From: Muricea muricata
Lineage: Eukaryota; Cnidaria; Anthozoa; Malacalcyonacea; Plexauridae
DNA length: 64,000 bases
Reading direction: 5' to 3'
Assembly: GCA_963855995.1 (NCBI GenBank)
Contig: OY979728.1
Span: 5,939,330-6,003,329 of the forward strand
The position numbers and the translations under genes are program-made. Under the pieces are notes generated by a model. That model was not told the DNA's origin and made no database searches. It saw only the letters and a program-made list of their open reading frames with translations. This document shows, piece by piece, positions 29,925-39,500 of the stretch (positions are counted from its first letter, which is position 1; every line of letters starts with the position of its first letter).

Positions 29925-31007
29925 ATGGCGGAGAAGTACCTCCACGACCTGTATTACAACCCCGAAAGTCCGGCGAGTTTTGGCGGGGTGGAGGCTGTTT
30001 ACCGTGCCGCAAAAGAAGACGGCAAGTTCCAACTATCTCGTAATAAGATAAGGACATGGTTGAGACAACAAGACACATATACTTTACATAGACCGGTCCG
30101 TTACAGATTTAAGAGAAATAGAGTCATTGTCGGGGGTATAGATAAAGAATGGGAAGCCGATTTAGTTATTATGGATTCACTAAGCAAAGAAAATAATGGT
30201 TTCAAGTATATTTTAACTGTTATTGATGTATTGTCTAAGTATGCATGGGTAGAACCCTTGAAGACAAAGTCCGGGGAAAATTTGGTTAAGACGTTTGAAA
30301 AAATCCTGAAAAAAGGACGGAAACCTGAAAAGTTACATTCCGACAAGGGAACAGAGTTTACAAATAGACTGTTTCAAACATTTCTAAAGAAAAAGAAGAT
30401 TTTTTTCTTCACCACATGTAATGAGACCAAAGCGTCAGTGGTTGAACGGTTTAATCGAACGTTGAAGGGAAAAATGTGGAAATATTTCACGGCGAATCAT
30501 ACGCTCAAGTATATTGATGTCTTACAGAAATTAGTACGTTCCTATAATCACTCGAGGCATCGTAGCATTGCAATGCGACCAAGCGATGTCAATCTTCAAA
30601 ACGAAAGTGTTGTGTGGGAAAGACTGTATGGTGATGAAGCAAATAAGCTTTTTAAGTACAAATTTAGCATTGGAGACCAAGTTCGAATAAGTAAAGCAAG
30701 ACGAACGTTTAAAAAGGGTTACCTACCCAGTTGGACCGAAGAGGTATTCAGGATCACAAAGCGGATACGAAGAAAACCCCCTGTGTATAAAATTGCGGAT
30801 TATCACGGAGACGAATTAGAAGGGACATTTTATGAACCTGAATTACAGAAAGTTATTAAGACAGATAGTGACTATTATAGAGTCGAGAGAGTAATTAAAT
30901 CACGTATGCGTAATAAACAAAAGGAGCATTTTGTCAAGTGGTTAGGTTATCCAGATAGTTTTAATTCCTGGGTACCTGCGAGTAATGTAAAAAGTATTTC
31001 AAAATAA
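29925..31007 (+). CDS. Retroviral-type integrase with chromodomain, inner Polinton
   Basis: This ~360-residue DDE integrase pastes the element into host DNA. The start is ATG 29,925, giving MAEKYLHDLYYNPESP. An N-terminal HTH-like region is followed by catalytic D (WEADLVIMD), D (HSDKGTEF) and E (ASVVERFNRTLKGKM). The C-terminus is a chromodomain (YYRVERVIKS...HFVKWLGYPDSFNSWVPASN) that probably reads histone methylation for target choice. The frame is intact. The protein has the same architecture as the outer integrase at 45,007-46,074 but is clearly divergent. Confidence 0.9.
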   Translation: MAEKYLHDLYYNPESPASFGGVEAVYRAAKEDGKFQLSRNKIRTWLRQQDTYTLHRPVRYRFKRNRVIVGGIDKEWEADLVIMDSLSKENNGFKYILTVIDVLSKYAWVEPLKTKSGENLVKTFEKILKKGRKPEKLHSDKGTEFTNRLFQTFLKKKKIFFFTTCNETKASVVERFNRTLKGKMWKYFTANHTLKYIDVLQKLVRSYNHSRHRSIAMRPSDVNLQNESVVWERLYGDEANKLFKYKFSIGDQVRISKARRTFKKGYLPSWTEEVFRITKRIRRKPPVYKIADYHGDELEGTFYEPELQKVIKTDSDYYRVERVIKSRMRNKQKEHFVKWLGYPDSFNSWVPASNVKSISK

Positions 31008-31064
31008 ACGTATATAACCAATGACACTACGGGTGTTGTGTTCATTTGTCGCTCACTTATAGCC

Positions 31065-31823
31065 ATGGCCAGTCAGTTTTACCTTACTCTTCCATCGAAC
31101 AGTTCTATGGAATATTTTCCAGCCAATACGCTGACAAATTTTAAAACAAAACTAGCTCAACCTTTAGAACTGACAGGAGAATGGGAAGTGGCACTCTCCG
31201 AGTTCCAGTACCCTCGTAGCTGGTACAATTTACGTAAAGGTTTCGACAGTCATATTTACGTCGCTAGTGGCGGTCAGGGTTATTTCTTGACAAGTACTGT
31301 CCCGCATGGGTACTACCCAACCGTTAAGGAGTTTGTTTCCGCTGTGAATAAAACGTTAAAGACTGACGCAAATGGGGATATCTGGCTGACATACAATCAA
31401 TTAACTCGAAAAATGACTGTACATGTGAGAAACAAGGCGAGGTTGGTTTTGACTGGTCGGTTTGCAAGTATGGTTGGATTTGATAAAAAAGAATTGGAGA
31501 TAGCAAAGAATACGGAAGCCCCTTTACCTGTAGATTTAGAGGCTGGATTTCATGCCATGTATTTGTACACGGATATTGTTGAGCCACAGTTAGTAGGTGA
31601 TAGTAAAGTTTCCTTGCTCAAAGTTGTCAAGTGCAGTGGCGAGTTTGGGGATAATGTAAGCGTAAATTTTCCGAATCTTCAATACGTCCCAGTGAATGTA
31701 AAGTCGTTTGAGACGGTGGAGATAGATATAAAGGATGATACACAGGAAAAAGTACCATTTGAGTTTGGGAAGGTGATCGTAACACTTCACTTCAGACAGA
31801 GGAGATCTCCTTTATTCATATAA
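31065..31823 (+). CDS. Penton-like minor capsid protein, inner Polinton
   Basis: The 252-residue beta-rich protein begins MASQFYLTLPSNSSMEYFP, typical of the Polinton minor capsid (single jelly-roll penton) family. It forms the five-fold vertices of the predicted virion. It lies between integrase and pX-like genes, the standard Polinton order. ATG 31,065 (agccATGG, good Kozak context) is preferred over the upstream ATG at 31,038, which is not preceded by a plausible leader. The frame is intact. Confidence 0.7.
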   Translation: MASQFYLTLPSNSSMEYFPANTLTNFKTKLAQPLELTGEWEVALSEFQYPRSWYNLRKGFDSHIYVASGGQGYFLTSTVPHGYYPTVKEFVSAVNKTLKTDANGDIWLTYNQLTRKMTVHVRNKARLVLTGRFASMVGFDKKELEIAKNTEAPLPVDLEAGFHAMYLYTDIVEPQLVGDSKVSLLKVVKCSGEFGDNVSVNFPNLQYVPVNVKSFETVEIDIKDDTQEKVPFEFGKVIVTLHFRQRRSPLFI

Positions 31824-31825
31824 CT

Positions 31826-32323
31826 ATGAGGCATACGTATATACCCGACGCAAACGAATGTAAAGTGTATTACTTGAGAAGTCAAAATGGTGGGGGCCTA
31901 CGTGGTTTCCATGGAGCTAGGATACAGCGGGGGTATGGGCTTGGTAGTTTTTTCAAGAGTATTGCTCGTGTTGCCATACCTTTGGTCAAGAAAGGTGTAA
32001 ACGCGCTCGGTAAAAAAGCAATAAAAACAGCCGTGAATGTTGGTCAAGACGTACTAGAAGGAAAAAGCGTAAAACAAGCAGTCGCAAGCAGAGGACGGCA
32101 AGCTGTGAATGATCTAGCAAAACAGGGTGTGGATAATATCAAACGTCAAATTGGGGGAGGTTCTAAGATCACAAATCAGTCCGGGCCCTCAAAACGTTTA
32201 AATACTAATTCTCGAAAGAAAGTCGTCACTTCCACTCGAGCAAGTAAACGGAGAACATCACCACTCGATACACAAGAAAATATTTTTGATAGTCCACCTA
32301 CTAAAAAATGGCGCAAGCAGTAA
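31826..32323 (+). CDS. pX/pVI-like basic virion protein, inner Polinton
   Basis: The 165-residue basic protein has a Gly-rich N-terminal stretch (SQNGGGLRGFHGARIQRGYG) followed by an amphipathic helix (LGSFFKSIARVAIPLVKKGV). The C-terminus is rich in Arg/Lys/Ser (SKRRTSPLDTQEN). In adenoviruses and Polintons such proteins are cleaved by the viral protease and disrupt membranes or bind DNA inside the capsid. Starts 2 bp after the previous stop and overlaps the capsid gene by 16 bp. The function is inferred from position and composition. Confidence 0.6.
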   Translation: MRHTYIPDANECKVYYLRSQNGGGLRGFHGARIQRGYGLGSFFKSIARVAIPLVKKGVNALGKKAIKTAVNVGQDVLEGKSVKQAVASRGRQAVNDLAKQGVDNIKRQIGGGSKITNQSGPSKRLNTNSRKKVVTSTRASKRRTSPLDTQENIFDSPPTKKWRKQ

Positions 32324-33654
32324 ATGTCCTTCATAAAGATTCATGTGGATGTGGAAAATCAGAACTCGAATTATTTACAGTACCACCTACACAAATTGAA
32401 ATGAACAAGGGATTTTGGGAAAGTGTTGATCCTGTTGCAAGCGTTCAAACTTCTGACACTATTGAATTCCTTTGTGCCGCTAATCCCGACGTCTACACAG
32501 ACCTGGCAAACAGCTACCTTCACGTGAAAGCAAAAATAACAAAGGCAAATGGTGCCGATCTGGATGCCGACGAGCAAGTAGGCCCTGTGAACCTGTGGAT
32601 GCACGCATTATTTTCTCAAGTTGACGTTTTCTTAAACAATAAACTTGTTACACCTTCAAGCACAGCATATCCGTGCAGAGCGTACATAGAAACCATATTA
32701 AATTTTAGTAAAGATACCAAATCGTCGCAGCTTACATCCGCGTTGTTTTACAAAGACAAAGCCGGGAAAATGGACTCTGTAAATCCTGTGGCAAATGCCG
32801 ATGCTTTGAATACCGGACTAAAGGAGCGCTATAATCTTTCTAAGGAAAGCAAAATGGTTTCCATGGAGGGAAAAATTCATTCTGATCTTTTTGCCCAAGA
32901 ACGTTACATCCTGGGTGGGGTTCCTATTAAGCTCAAGCTTGTGCGAACAAGTCCTGCCTTTTCTTTGGTATCTTCAGCCGACCCAGCCGCCTACAAAGTT
33001 GTGATAGAAGATTGTGTCTTCCGTGTACGCAGGGTCAATGTTTCTTCTACCGTCATGATCGGTCATACAGAAGCCCTCAATCATACCACGGCCAAGTACC
33101 CCATCAACAGAGTTGAATGCAAAGTGTTTTCCGCCCCAAGAGGGAACTACTCTGGAAACCAACCCAATATCTTTCAGGGACAATTACCTGATAGAATTGT
33201 CATTGGTATGGTTGATTCCACGGCCTTCAACGGATCTTTTAAGAAGAATCCATTCAATTTTAAAAACTACGATATGACCTATCTTGAATTAACTGTAAAT
33301 GGGGAACATTTACCTAGCAAACCACTACAGATGAAATTTGGTGATGCAGGAGGTGCCAACTATGTGTCGGCATTTCAGACATTGTTTGCTGGTTCAAACA
33401 AGTTGTTTCAGAACGAAGGGAATGGCATCACGCGTGACGAGTACGCTAACGGCTACACATTGTTCGTGTTTGATCTGACAGCTGATCTTTGCGCCAGAGA
33501 TCATCTGCAACCTATTAAAAATGGTAATGTCTCACTGGAAGTTCAGTTTGGTACAGCTCTTAACCTGGTTATAAATATCATGGTGCTCGGAGAGTTTCAA
33601 AACCTTATTGAGATCGACGCTAACCGCAACGTGCTCTGTGATTTTAACAGTTAG
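32308..33654 (+). CDS. Major capsid protein (double jelly-roll), inner Polinton
   Basis: The intact 448-residue protein starts MAQAVNVLHKDSCGCGKSE. Internal landmarks are SVDPVASVQTSDTIEF, LWMHALFSQVDVFLN and FFVFDLTAD-like strands near the end. Its length and position between pX-like and protease genes match the hexon-type Polinton capsid protein, often annotated as F54H12.2-like in invertebrates. It would form trimeric capsomers. An uninterrupted frame suggests the element retained virion capacity until recently. Confidence 0.8.
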   Translation: MAQAVNVLHKDSCGCGKSELELFTVPPTQIEMNKGFWESVDPVASVQTSDTIEFLCAANPDVYTDLANSYLHVKAKITKANGADLDADEQVGPVNLWMHALFSQVDVFLNNKLVTPSSTAYPCRAYIETILNFSKDTKSSQLTSALFYKDKAGKMDSVNPVANADALNTGLKERYNLSKESKMVSMEGKIHSDLFAQERYILGGVPIKLKLVRTSPAFSLVSSADPAAYKVVIEDCVFRVRRVNVSSTVMIGHTEALNHTTAKYPINRVECKVFSAPRGNYSGNQPNIFQGQLPDRIVIGMVDSTAFNGSFKKNPFNFKNYDMTYLELTVNGEHLPSKPLQMKFGDAGGANYVSAFQTLFAGSNKLFQNEGNGITRDEYANGYTLFVFDLTADLCARDHLQPIKNGNVSLEVQFGTALNLVINIMVLGEFQNLIEIDANRNVLCDFNS

Positions 33655-33655
33655 A

Positions 33656-34120
33656 ATGAACACCCTTCAAATTTTAAACGTGCTTCAAAGTGATCCATTC
33701 ACCAAATCGGTTTTTACGAGTGTACTACCTTCAGATCGACTACCTGACACTATATCAGAAAAGCCCAAGGGATTTGTTGTAAATGTCGATGGTAGTGATG
33801 GCCCCGGCACGCACTGGGTAGCTATTTACCTGGCAGCTGATGGATTTGGAGAGTTTATGGATTCTTACGGACAAAGACCTACCTACTACAGCGAACACTT
33901 TAAAACGTTTTTAGAAAACAATAGCAGTACTTATATTTATAATAAACATGTCTTACAGTCGCCATGGTCTAATGTGTGCGGCCAGTACTGCTTGTTTTAT
34001 GCATTACATAGGTGTAGAAATATACCCATGTCAACTATTACTAATATGTTTACGAACGATAAGGAATGGAACGATATGCTTGTAAGGGATTTTATATGTA
34101 AATGGTTTTTTGTGCAATAA
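33656..34120 (+). CDS. Adenovirus-type cysteine protease, inner Polinton
   Basis: The 154-residue protein has the Ulp1/adenain order of catalytic residues: His in GTHWVAIY (~residue 45), Asp in GEFMDSYGQ (~60) and Cys in WSNVCGQYCLFYAL (~108). Proteases of this type mature Polinton and adenovirus capsids. ATG 33,656 starts 1 bp after the capsid stop. The frame is intact. AATAAA lies right at its end (34,117), a probable polyadenylation signal for the rightward gene cluster. Confidence 0.85.
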   Translation: MNTLQILNVLQSDPFTKSVFTSVLPSDRLPDTISEKPKGFVVNVDGSDGPGTHWVAIYLAADGFGEFMDSYGQRPTYYSEHFKTFLENNSSTYIYNKHVLQSPWSNVCGQYCLFYALHRCRNIPMSTITNMFTNDKEWNDMLVRDFICKWFFVQ

Positions 34121-34183
34121 ATGTATTAAAAGACAAACAAGTTATTTCAGTTTCATAAATTTATTTATTTCATACGTTATACA

Positions 34184-34921
34184 CTATTTAAACCATTTGT
34201 ATGGTCGTCCAGCTTGTTGAGCCCGCCGTTTTCTAGCTTTAGGCTTAATCCCCAGCAAAGGTGCTGTAGCAACGCTACTAGCTTCTTCTAGTTCGGGTTG
34301 GTGTAGTGCCCCGATTTTATAATCTCGTATTGTTTTTAAGCGATTCTCATTCCTAACAATTCCTTCTGGGATATTAACATCACTCAAGGCTTTTGCGAAA
34401 AGTCTCCATCCTTGAGGATTAAAATTCTTCCGGTGACGTAGCGCATCGTTAACAAGATCTATCACATTACTCCCCGGTACAGGTTTGCCCTCGTATACCA
34501 GCTGGGCTTTGTCATCCCATGTAATCAAATCTTTATTTTCCTTTAATTTCTTAACAAGTTGTCGGGCTCTAGTTTTCATCGTAGGAGGGACACTTTCCAG
34601 AATATCAGTTTCGATATTGTCGGGTAGATGAACAGGTTCTGGTTGTGTTTCCGGCTTCTCTGTAGTCGGTTTAGAGGGTACTACACTTACTCGAACCGGC
34701 TGACTCATTCTCTTATCATAATAATTCAAGTAGCGTTGAAGAATTTGACTATATAGTCTAGCTTTTTCATCTTGAGTGATGTCTTGTCTCTTAAGTAAAC
34801 TATCCATTTCCGAATCTAAATGATTCACTTGAGAGGTCAAAGGTGGAACCAATGGCTTACTTTGTGTTGTATTCTCTACCATATGCTCTGGCATGAGGAC
34901 TAACCGCTTCACGTGTTCCAT
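34184..34921 (-). CDS. Leftward protein of 245 residues, unknown structural gene
   Basis: MEHVKRLVLMPEHMVEN leads into SQVNHLDSEMDSLLKR, a central Pro/Glu/Thr-rich linker and a basic C-terminus (KPKARKRRAQQAGRPYKWFK). I recall related proteins in invertebrate Polintons next to the ATPase, with unknown role. It overlaps the next gene upstream by a stop/start junction at 34,921. A charged DNA-binding tail suggests a core or packaging role, but this is only inference. Confidence 0.6.
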   Translation of the reverse strand: MEHVKRLVLMPEHMVENTTQSKPLVPPLTSQVNHLDSEMDSLLKRQDITQDEKARLYSQILQRYLNYYDKRMSQPVRVSVVPSKPTTEKPETQPEPVHLPDNIETDILESVPPTMKTRARQLVKKLKENKDLITWDDKAQLVYEGKPVPGSNVIDLVNDALRHRKNFNPQGWRLFAKALSDVNIPEGIVRNENRLKTIRDYKIGALHQPELEEASSVATAPLLGIKPKARKRRAQQAGRPYKWFK

Positions 34922-35250
34922 TATTGAGTCAAAAGACTAGCCAATTGTTCAACTATCGGTGTAAGGATTAATGACAAAAAACCTTCGCCCTTTTGTAAAA
35001 GCACTTCTCTTCGCTGGTTCAAAGGGTTCCGATTGTCAGCGACAAAACGTAAATCTTCTTTGAGCGGTGTTAATCGTTTCAACACACTGGGATTAACTTT
35101 AATCGTTTTTAAATAAACGTTCATGCAGCACTCTGTCAACGCCTCTAGCAGATCGTCGTGTGCGACTTCAAGTATCGCCTTTCGTTGAGCCGGAGTACAC
35201 TTTCGTAACACTTTTAAAAAGTCAGAGTTCCTTCTAAGACGAGCTGACAT
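34921..35250 (-). CDS. Small helical protein, 109 residues, unknown
   Basis: ATG 35,250 gives MSARLRRNSDFLKVLRKCTPAQRKAILEVA, predicted all-helical. The C-terminus is hydrophobic (GFLSLILTPIVEQLASLL). It is a conserved Polinton-neighbourhood gene as far as I recall. Its stop overlaps the start of the 245-residue gene, implying coupled expression. Function is unknown. Confidence 0.6.
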   Translation of the reverse strand: MSARLRRNSDFLKVLRKCTPAQRKAILEVAHDDLLEALTECCMNVYLKTIKVNPSVLKRLTPLKEDLRFVADNRNPLNQRREVLLQKGEGFLSLILTPIVEQLASLLTQ

Positions 35251-35286
35251 GACTAAATGAAACTTGTTGCGATGAAACAAATTGTT

Positions 35287-35925
35287 TTATGTTCGCGGTA
35301 CATAGACGTAGTGTTTGTCGTTCGGAAATATGCCAGACCTTAAGCGCGTTTCATCCGGACATGTGGGTGTTAGGTCGATAAATAAATATGAAAATGGTTC
35401 AGCTGTCGCCATTTGATATGCTTGTTGAAAATATTTGACGTTGTTGGGGTAAATTTGCTTAGCTAAATGAATAACCTGACTTGCATCTCTGACGTTCTTT
35501 GTTAACACAATATAACTGGCGTTTAATGAAATGGTGCGGTGATCTTTACTCTGATGAAATAGGTTTTGAACTATGTAAATCACGCTGAGATTCCCGTGAT
35601 GAGACTTTTTTGTAAATAATTTCGCAATCACCGAGTCTCGCTCCCCCATCATATCATCAAATATATAAAGATTTCGCGTCTTGGGGTTGATACTGTCGAA
35701 TATTACATCTGGTACACCTTCAATAAACTCAATGTTCGGAACTAATGATTTTATCTCAGCAAATGTATCCTGATACTCGGAATAAAAATATTTAATGTTC
35801 TCAGGTGGTGGGTCAATCATCACTTGAACGTTGCCTAACAATTTCTTGACAAACGTTGTTTTGCCAGTTTTTGTACCGCCTGAGACAAGGAGGCCAAAGG
35901 GATGTGTTAGTTGTAACGAATACAT
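35287..35925 (-). CDS. DNA-packaging ATPase, inner Polinton
   Basis: The 212-residue FtsK/HerA-A32-type NTPase has Walker A GGTKTGKT within PFGLLVSGGTKTGKTTFVKK (residues ~8-27), Walker B LYIFDDMMGE (~85-94), and a VQNLFHQSKDHRT segment near the sensor. It pumps DNA into Polinton capsids. ATG 35,925 is preferred because upstream in-frame codons lack an ATG. It is only distantly similar to the outer ATPase (27,003-27,584), so the two elements are different lineages. Confidence 0.85.
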   Translation of the reverse strand: MYSLQLTHPFGLLVSGGTKTGKTTFVKKLLGNVQVMIDPPPENIKYFYSEYQDTFAEIKSLVPNIEFIEGVPDVIFDSINPKTRNLYIFDDMMGERDSVIAKLFTKKSHHGNLSVIYIVQNLFHQSKDHRTISLNASYIVLTKNVRDASQVIHLAKQIYPNNVKYFQQAYQMATAEPFSYLFIDLTPTCPDETRLRSGIFPNDKHYVYVPRT

Positions 35926-36046
35926 GACTAAACTGACCAACGTAAGTTTGCAAAAACGTTATATATACCATTTCATATTCTACCGCTTTGATGTATTTTC
36001 ATAAGTTCGTTTAAAATGCGATCCAACGGAAGAATTTTCGCTTGCC

Positions 36047-36160
36047 TTAATAATATTGTCTGTCTTTTGCCGGCAAGTGATGATAATCGGCCAAATGATT
36101 AGAAAGTTTTAACAAGCCTTGCTTCCCACACAGGGGACAGTCTTTACGTAGACGCGGCAT
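36047..36160 (-). pseudogene. Small C2H2 zinc-finger gene with a frameshift
   Basis: ATG 36,160 opens MPRLRKDCPLCGKQGLLKLSNHLADYHH, a single C2H2 finger, and stops after 37 codons. Past a one-base shift near 36,050 the other frame stays open for ~30 codons (LRQAKILPLDRILNELMKIH), suggesting the gene was once longer. It may be the only broken gene in the inner element. Confidence 0.5.
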
Positions 36161-36235
36161 GATACAAACTAAAAGTATTGAACTTAAACATATAACTAAA
36201 TATTGTTAAACATAAAACTAAATACTGTTTTGTAA

Positions 36236-36360
36236 AAGTCCCGTGGAGGGACAAATTGTGTCCCGCAAGTCCCGCAAAGTGATATCAGGTTTTGCAAAAG
36301 TCCCGTGGAGGGACACAAAGCCCCGTGGAGGGACAAATTAAGTCCCGCGAGTCCCGTTTC
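36236..36360. repeat. Short palindromic repeats, GTCCCGTGGAGGGAC
   Basis: The 15-base palindrome-like unit GTCCCGTGGAGGGAC, or a variant, recurs about three times in 100 bp with GTCCCGCAAGTCCCG spacers. It lies between the zinc-finger fragment and the PolB 3' end. No coding role is seen. It could be a replication or transcription element. Confidence 0.5.
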
Positions 36361-36545
36361 AGCAAAACTAACCGATGCCCGCTCACGAACTCGATTCTAT
36401 TATTGTCCAAAACCACATATATCGTGTTATATGATCCCCCGTGTGGTCAACAGTATTAATAAGTTTAATCGCCGAGGGGTAAAGGAAATAAGACACAGAT
36501 GGTAATAACACGCACACATGTATTCACAAAATAGCTATTTACAGA

Positions 36546-39500
36546 TCAACTATCCAATGGAATGGTTGAAACACCGTCCTCCAAAACTTTACGTTTTGGA
36601 TAAAAGTAACTAAAAGCGTTTTTAACTTGAACATATGTACACATCTTATTGTTCATAACTCTAAATCCCCTATTTACACCCGACCCACTACGTTTACTTA
36701 AAATTACATCTAAATACTTATCTTTATTAATTACATTATTTTTCTTGTTCACCCCTTTACAACTAAATTTGTCTTTCCCATCCCCAAAACAATAATAGGT
36801 TTTACTACATAAACTTATAATTCCATCCCCTTCCCACTCTACTTTAAATAATCCCGGCGTTCTCTTATCATACTTAGCATGCTCTACCGTGTCTGTTCGA
36901 GGAAACCAATTACATTTATCGTTTTCAAATTCATGCATCATTTCAGGTTTAACTAAATCTTCCAGACTCTCACCACTTATAGCAATATAGGCGCTGTCCG
37001 TATCCATCTCACAATACTCAAAATCCGATCTATCTACATATTTATCTAAAAAGTCATAATAAAATTGCAACATACGTAATTTGGCGTATTGGTAAACAAA
37101 GAAACCAACTTGAAGAGGCAAGTCCAGTTTAATTTTTTTCTTGCTGCTTTGGACTTCGTAGGTATCATCATCAATGGGGTTCAGTTCGCGGAAGAATGGG
37201 GAGTTTATTAGGTTAGGTACTTCGTCGTCGTCGCAGAATTTAACTTGTCGATGTCGTTCTTTGTTAGTAATGGTTTTTCCATAGGATGAATTGCCCACGA
37301 GTTTCATCGTGTCCGCGATAATAGCTTTTGAAGGGTCGGCGTCCCCAGCGCGGCGGGCATTAGACACAGCATCACCGAATGGTTTAAAACATGGTTTAGG
37401 GGTATACTCTATCACTTGATAGACACGCGTTACCTCTAAACCATGCTCCAAATACCACTTTAAGAGAGGAGTAGCCAACAGAATTTTTTCACCTATCATA
37501 CTGCCGATTAGACTTCGTCTTGGTCGCTTCATGATGTCATTCTCCTCGGCGTACGCTTTCATGAATTCACCGATGTCATCTCGAGATATCTCAGTGTTTT
37601 TGAAGATGGGACACATCTCAGAAAAATGTTCACGTAAATGTTCCGGAACGTGAATGTCGCACTCGATGCAACCAAATAATGTTTCATTTTTCACAGCGCC
37701 GAGAATAGTCTGAAGTGTCATTGTTTTTACTTTATCCAAGGGTCTTCGAAGCCGAGTAGCAATGAACCGTTGCAAGTCCTTGTTTGTCTTTTTCATATCT
37801 CGCCATTCGCATTCCCAACACTCGACGAGGTTGAAACCCTGCTTGTGGATATACGAGCTGTTTTTCTCGGTCTCTTCCAACAACTCTTTCATGGGTTTGT
37901 CCCGCGTCGTGTTGATCTCTTTCCCAGCATTTAGATGGCAGTCATGCCCATGCCAATAACAACCTAATACGAAACAACAGAGCATTACAACAAAAATACA
38001 CTACCAGCTAAATATTTTAGACCACGAGAAACGCTAGGATATCTCCATGTGCCCACAGGCTATTAAGTACTTCAAGCACTTCCCACGCAATTAAAAACTC
38101 ATTAATCACTCCCACGCAATACAGCTAATATCAAAACATTAATTTACCGTGAAATTGAAACACAGTTTGCGTCTCCGAACAGAATCCATCGACTGGAAGG
38201 CGACGAGCTCCAACTCTTTTCTCGGTATTGTTGTACCCATGTCTGATCTTTACCTGTTGTTGGTGGGCTTGCCATTCCAACCACTCGATCGCCATTTTAC
38301 CGCTCCATTGCTTTTTAAAACCGTCGCTTTCCAGTCGTCGCGTATACTGTCCGGTTGGCATACCTTGCATGATCGCCCAGAGGTATAGCGCATTGGCGTC
38401 GTAACCGACCACTTTCTTGCATGGTTTAGGCTCTAGATTCTTTCGTGCCATTTCTGCGTTGCGTATAAACGTTTTGTCTGTTTCGTGGTATCGGTTAAAT
38501 ATTATACTTGGGCCACCGACGTTATTGTCTTTCATTGTGTAGTATAAGTCTTTGTCTTTTTCGGTAAATAGCGAGAAATGCACGTTTGGAACATTCGAGA
38601 ATAGATATTTCATCGTCAAACCCGGCACACTCACACCGTCCTTAAAGATGTCTATATCTCGCTCCTTCCAAAACTCGCTCATTTTTTCAATAGCCTCGAG
38701 GAAGGGAACGACATCAAGATTATTGTACCATACCAGAAAGTCACGAAACATTTCCATATTGTTATCGTTCCACACGCGCTGGCAGTACTCGTATTGTTCC
38801 TCGGAAATGTCGGTGTTGGAAAGCGTTGAATGGAAGGCTTCAGAGGGCGGTAAGGTGGAAAAGTTCAGTTTCTCAAGGGAGTCGACCCATTCGTATGGAA
38901 AGTATCCCTTCGTCTGCGTACACTCGTAGGCTTTGAGGAACTGGTCGTAGGAGAATCCAGGAGCCAAGTAGTTTTTGATATCGAGAAACTTCAAGTGCAT
39001 CGTCTTAAGACACATATGATTGTTGTTTCTCTTTATCACAAACTTAACTTGCTCATGTTTCACGAGGTGGGCAAAGAAAGGGTTCTTGGCAGCGTTGATA
39101 TCATACTTTCCGGAATTGAAGCCAAGGACAGGTAGTTCCATAAGGTAGAGCTCGAGTTTTTCTTGCAATTTTTCTAATGGGTGAACCTTTGTATTTTCTT
39201 CCCCACTTTCCTCATCCTCACTCGCCTGAAAAAACGGAGGAAAAAATAATTAGAATAAATACTACACATATATCACAAGCCCGGAAAGATAAGTAAACCA
39301 TGACTAGAATTTTAAACCTCCAAAATTATTTACCTCATGCACTTCGTCCTCGCTTGCTTGACTAGCCTCCGCTTCATCTTGGGTCTCCTGCAAAAATAAG
39401 AAAGAGTAATAAGGATAAAGACTACACAGATCTAGTTGACCAACAATATGGTCTATACCTGATTCAATGTGAGAAGACATTGCACCATTTCTTCCAACCA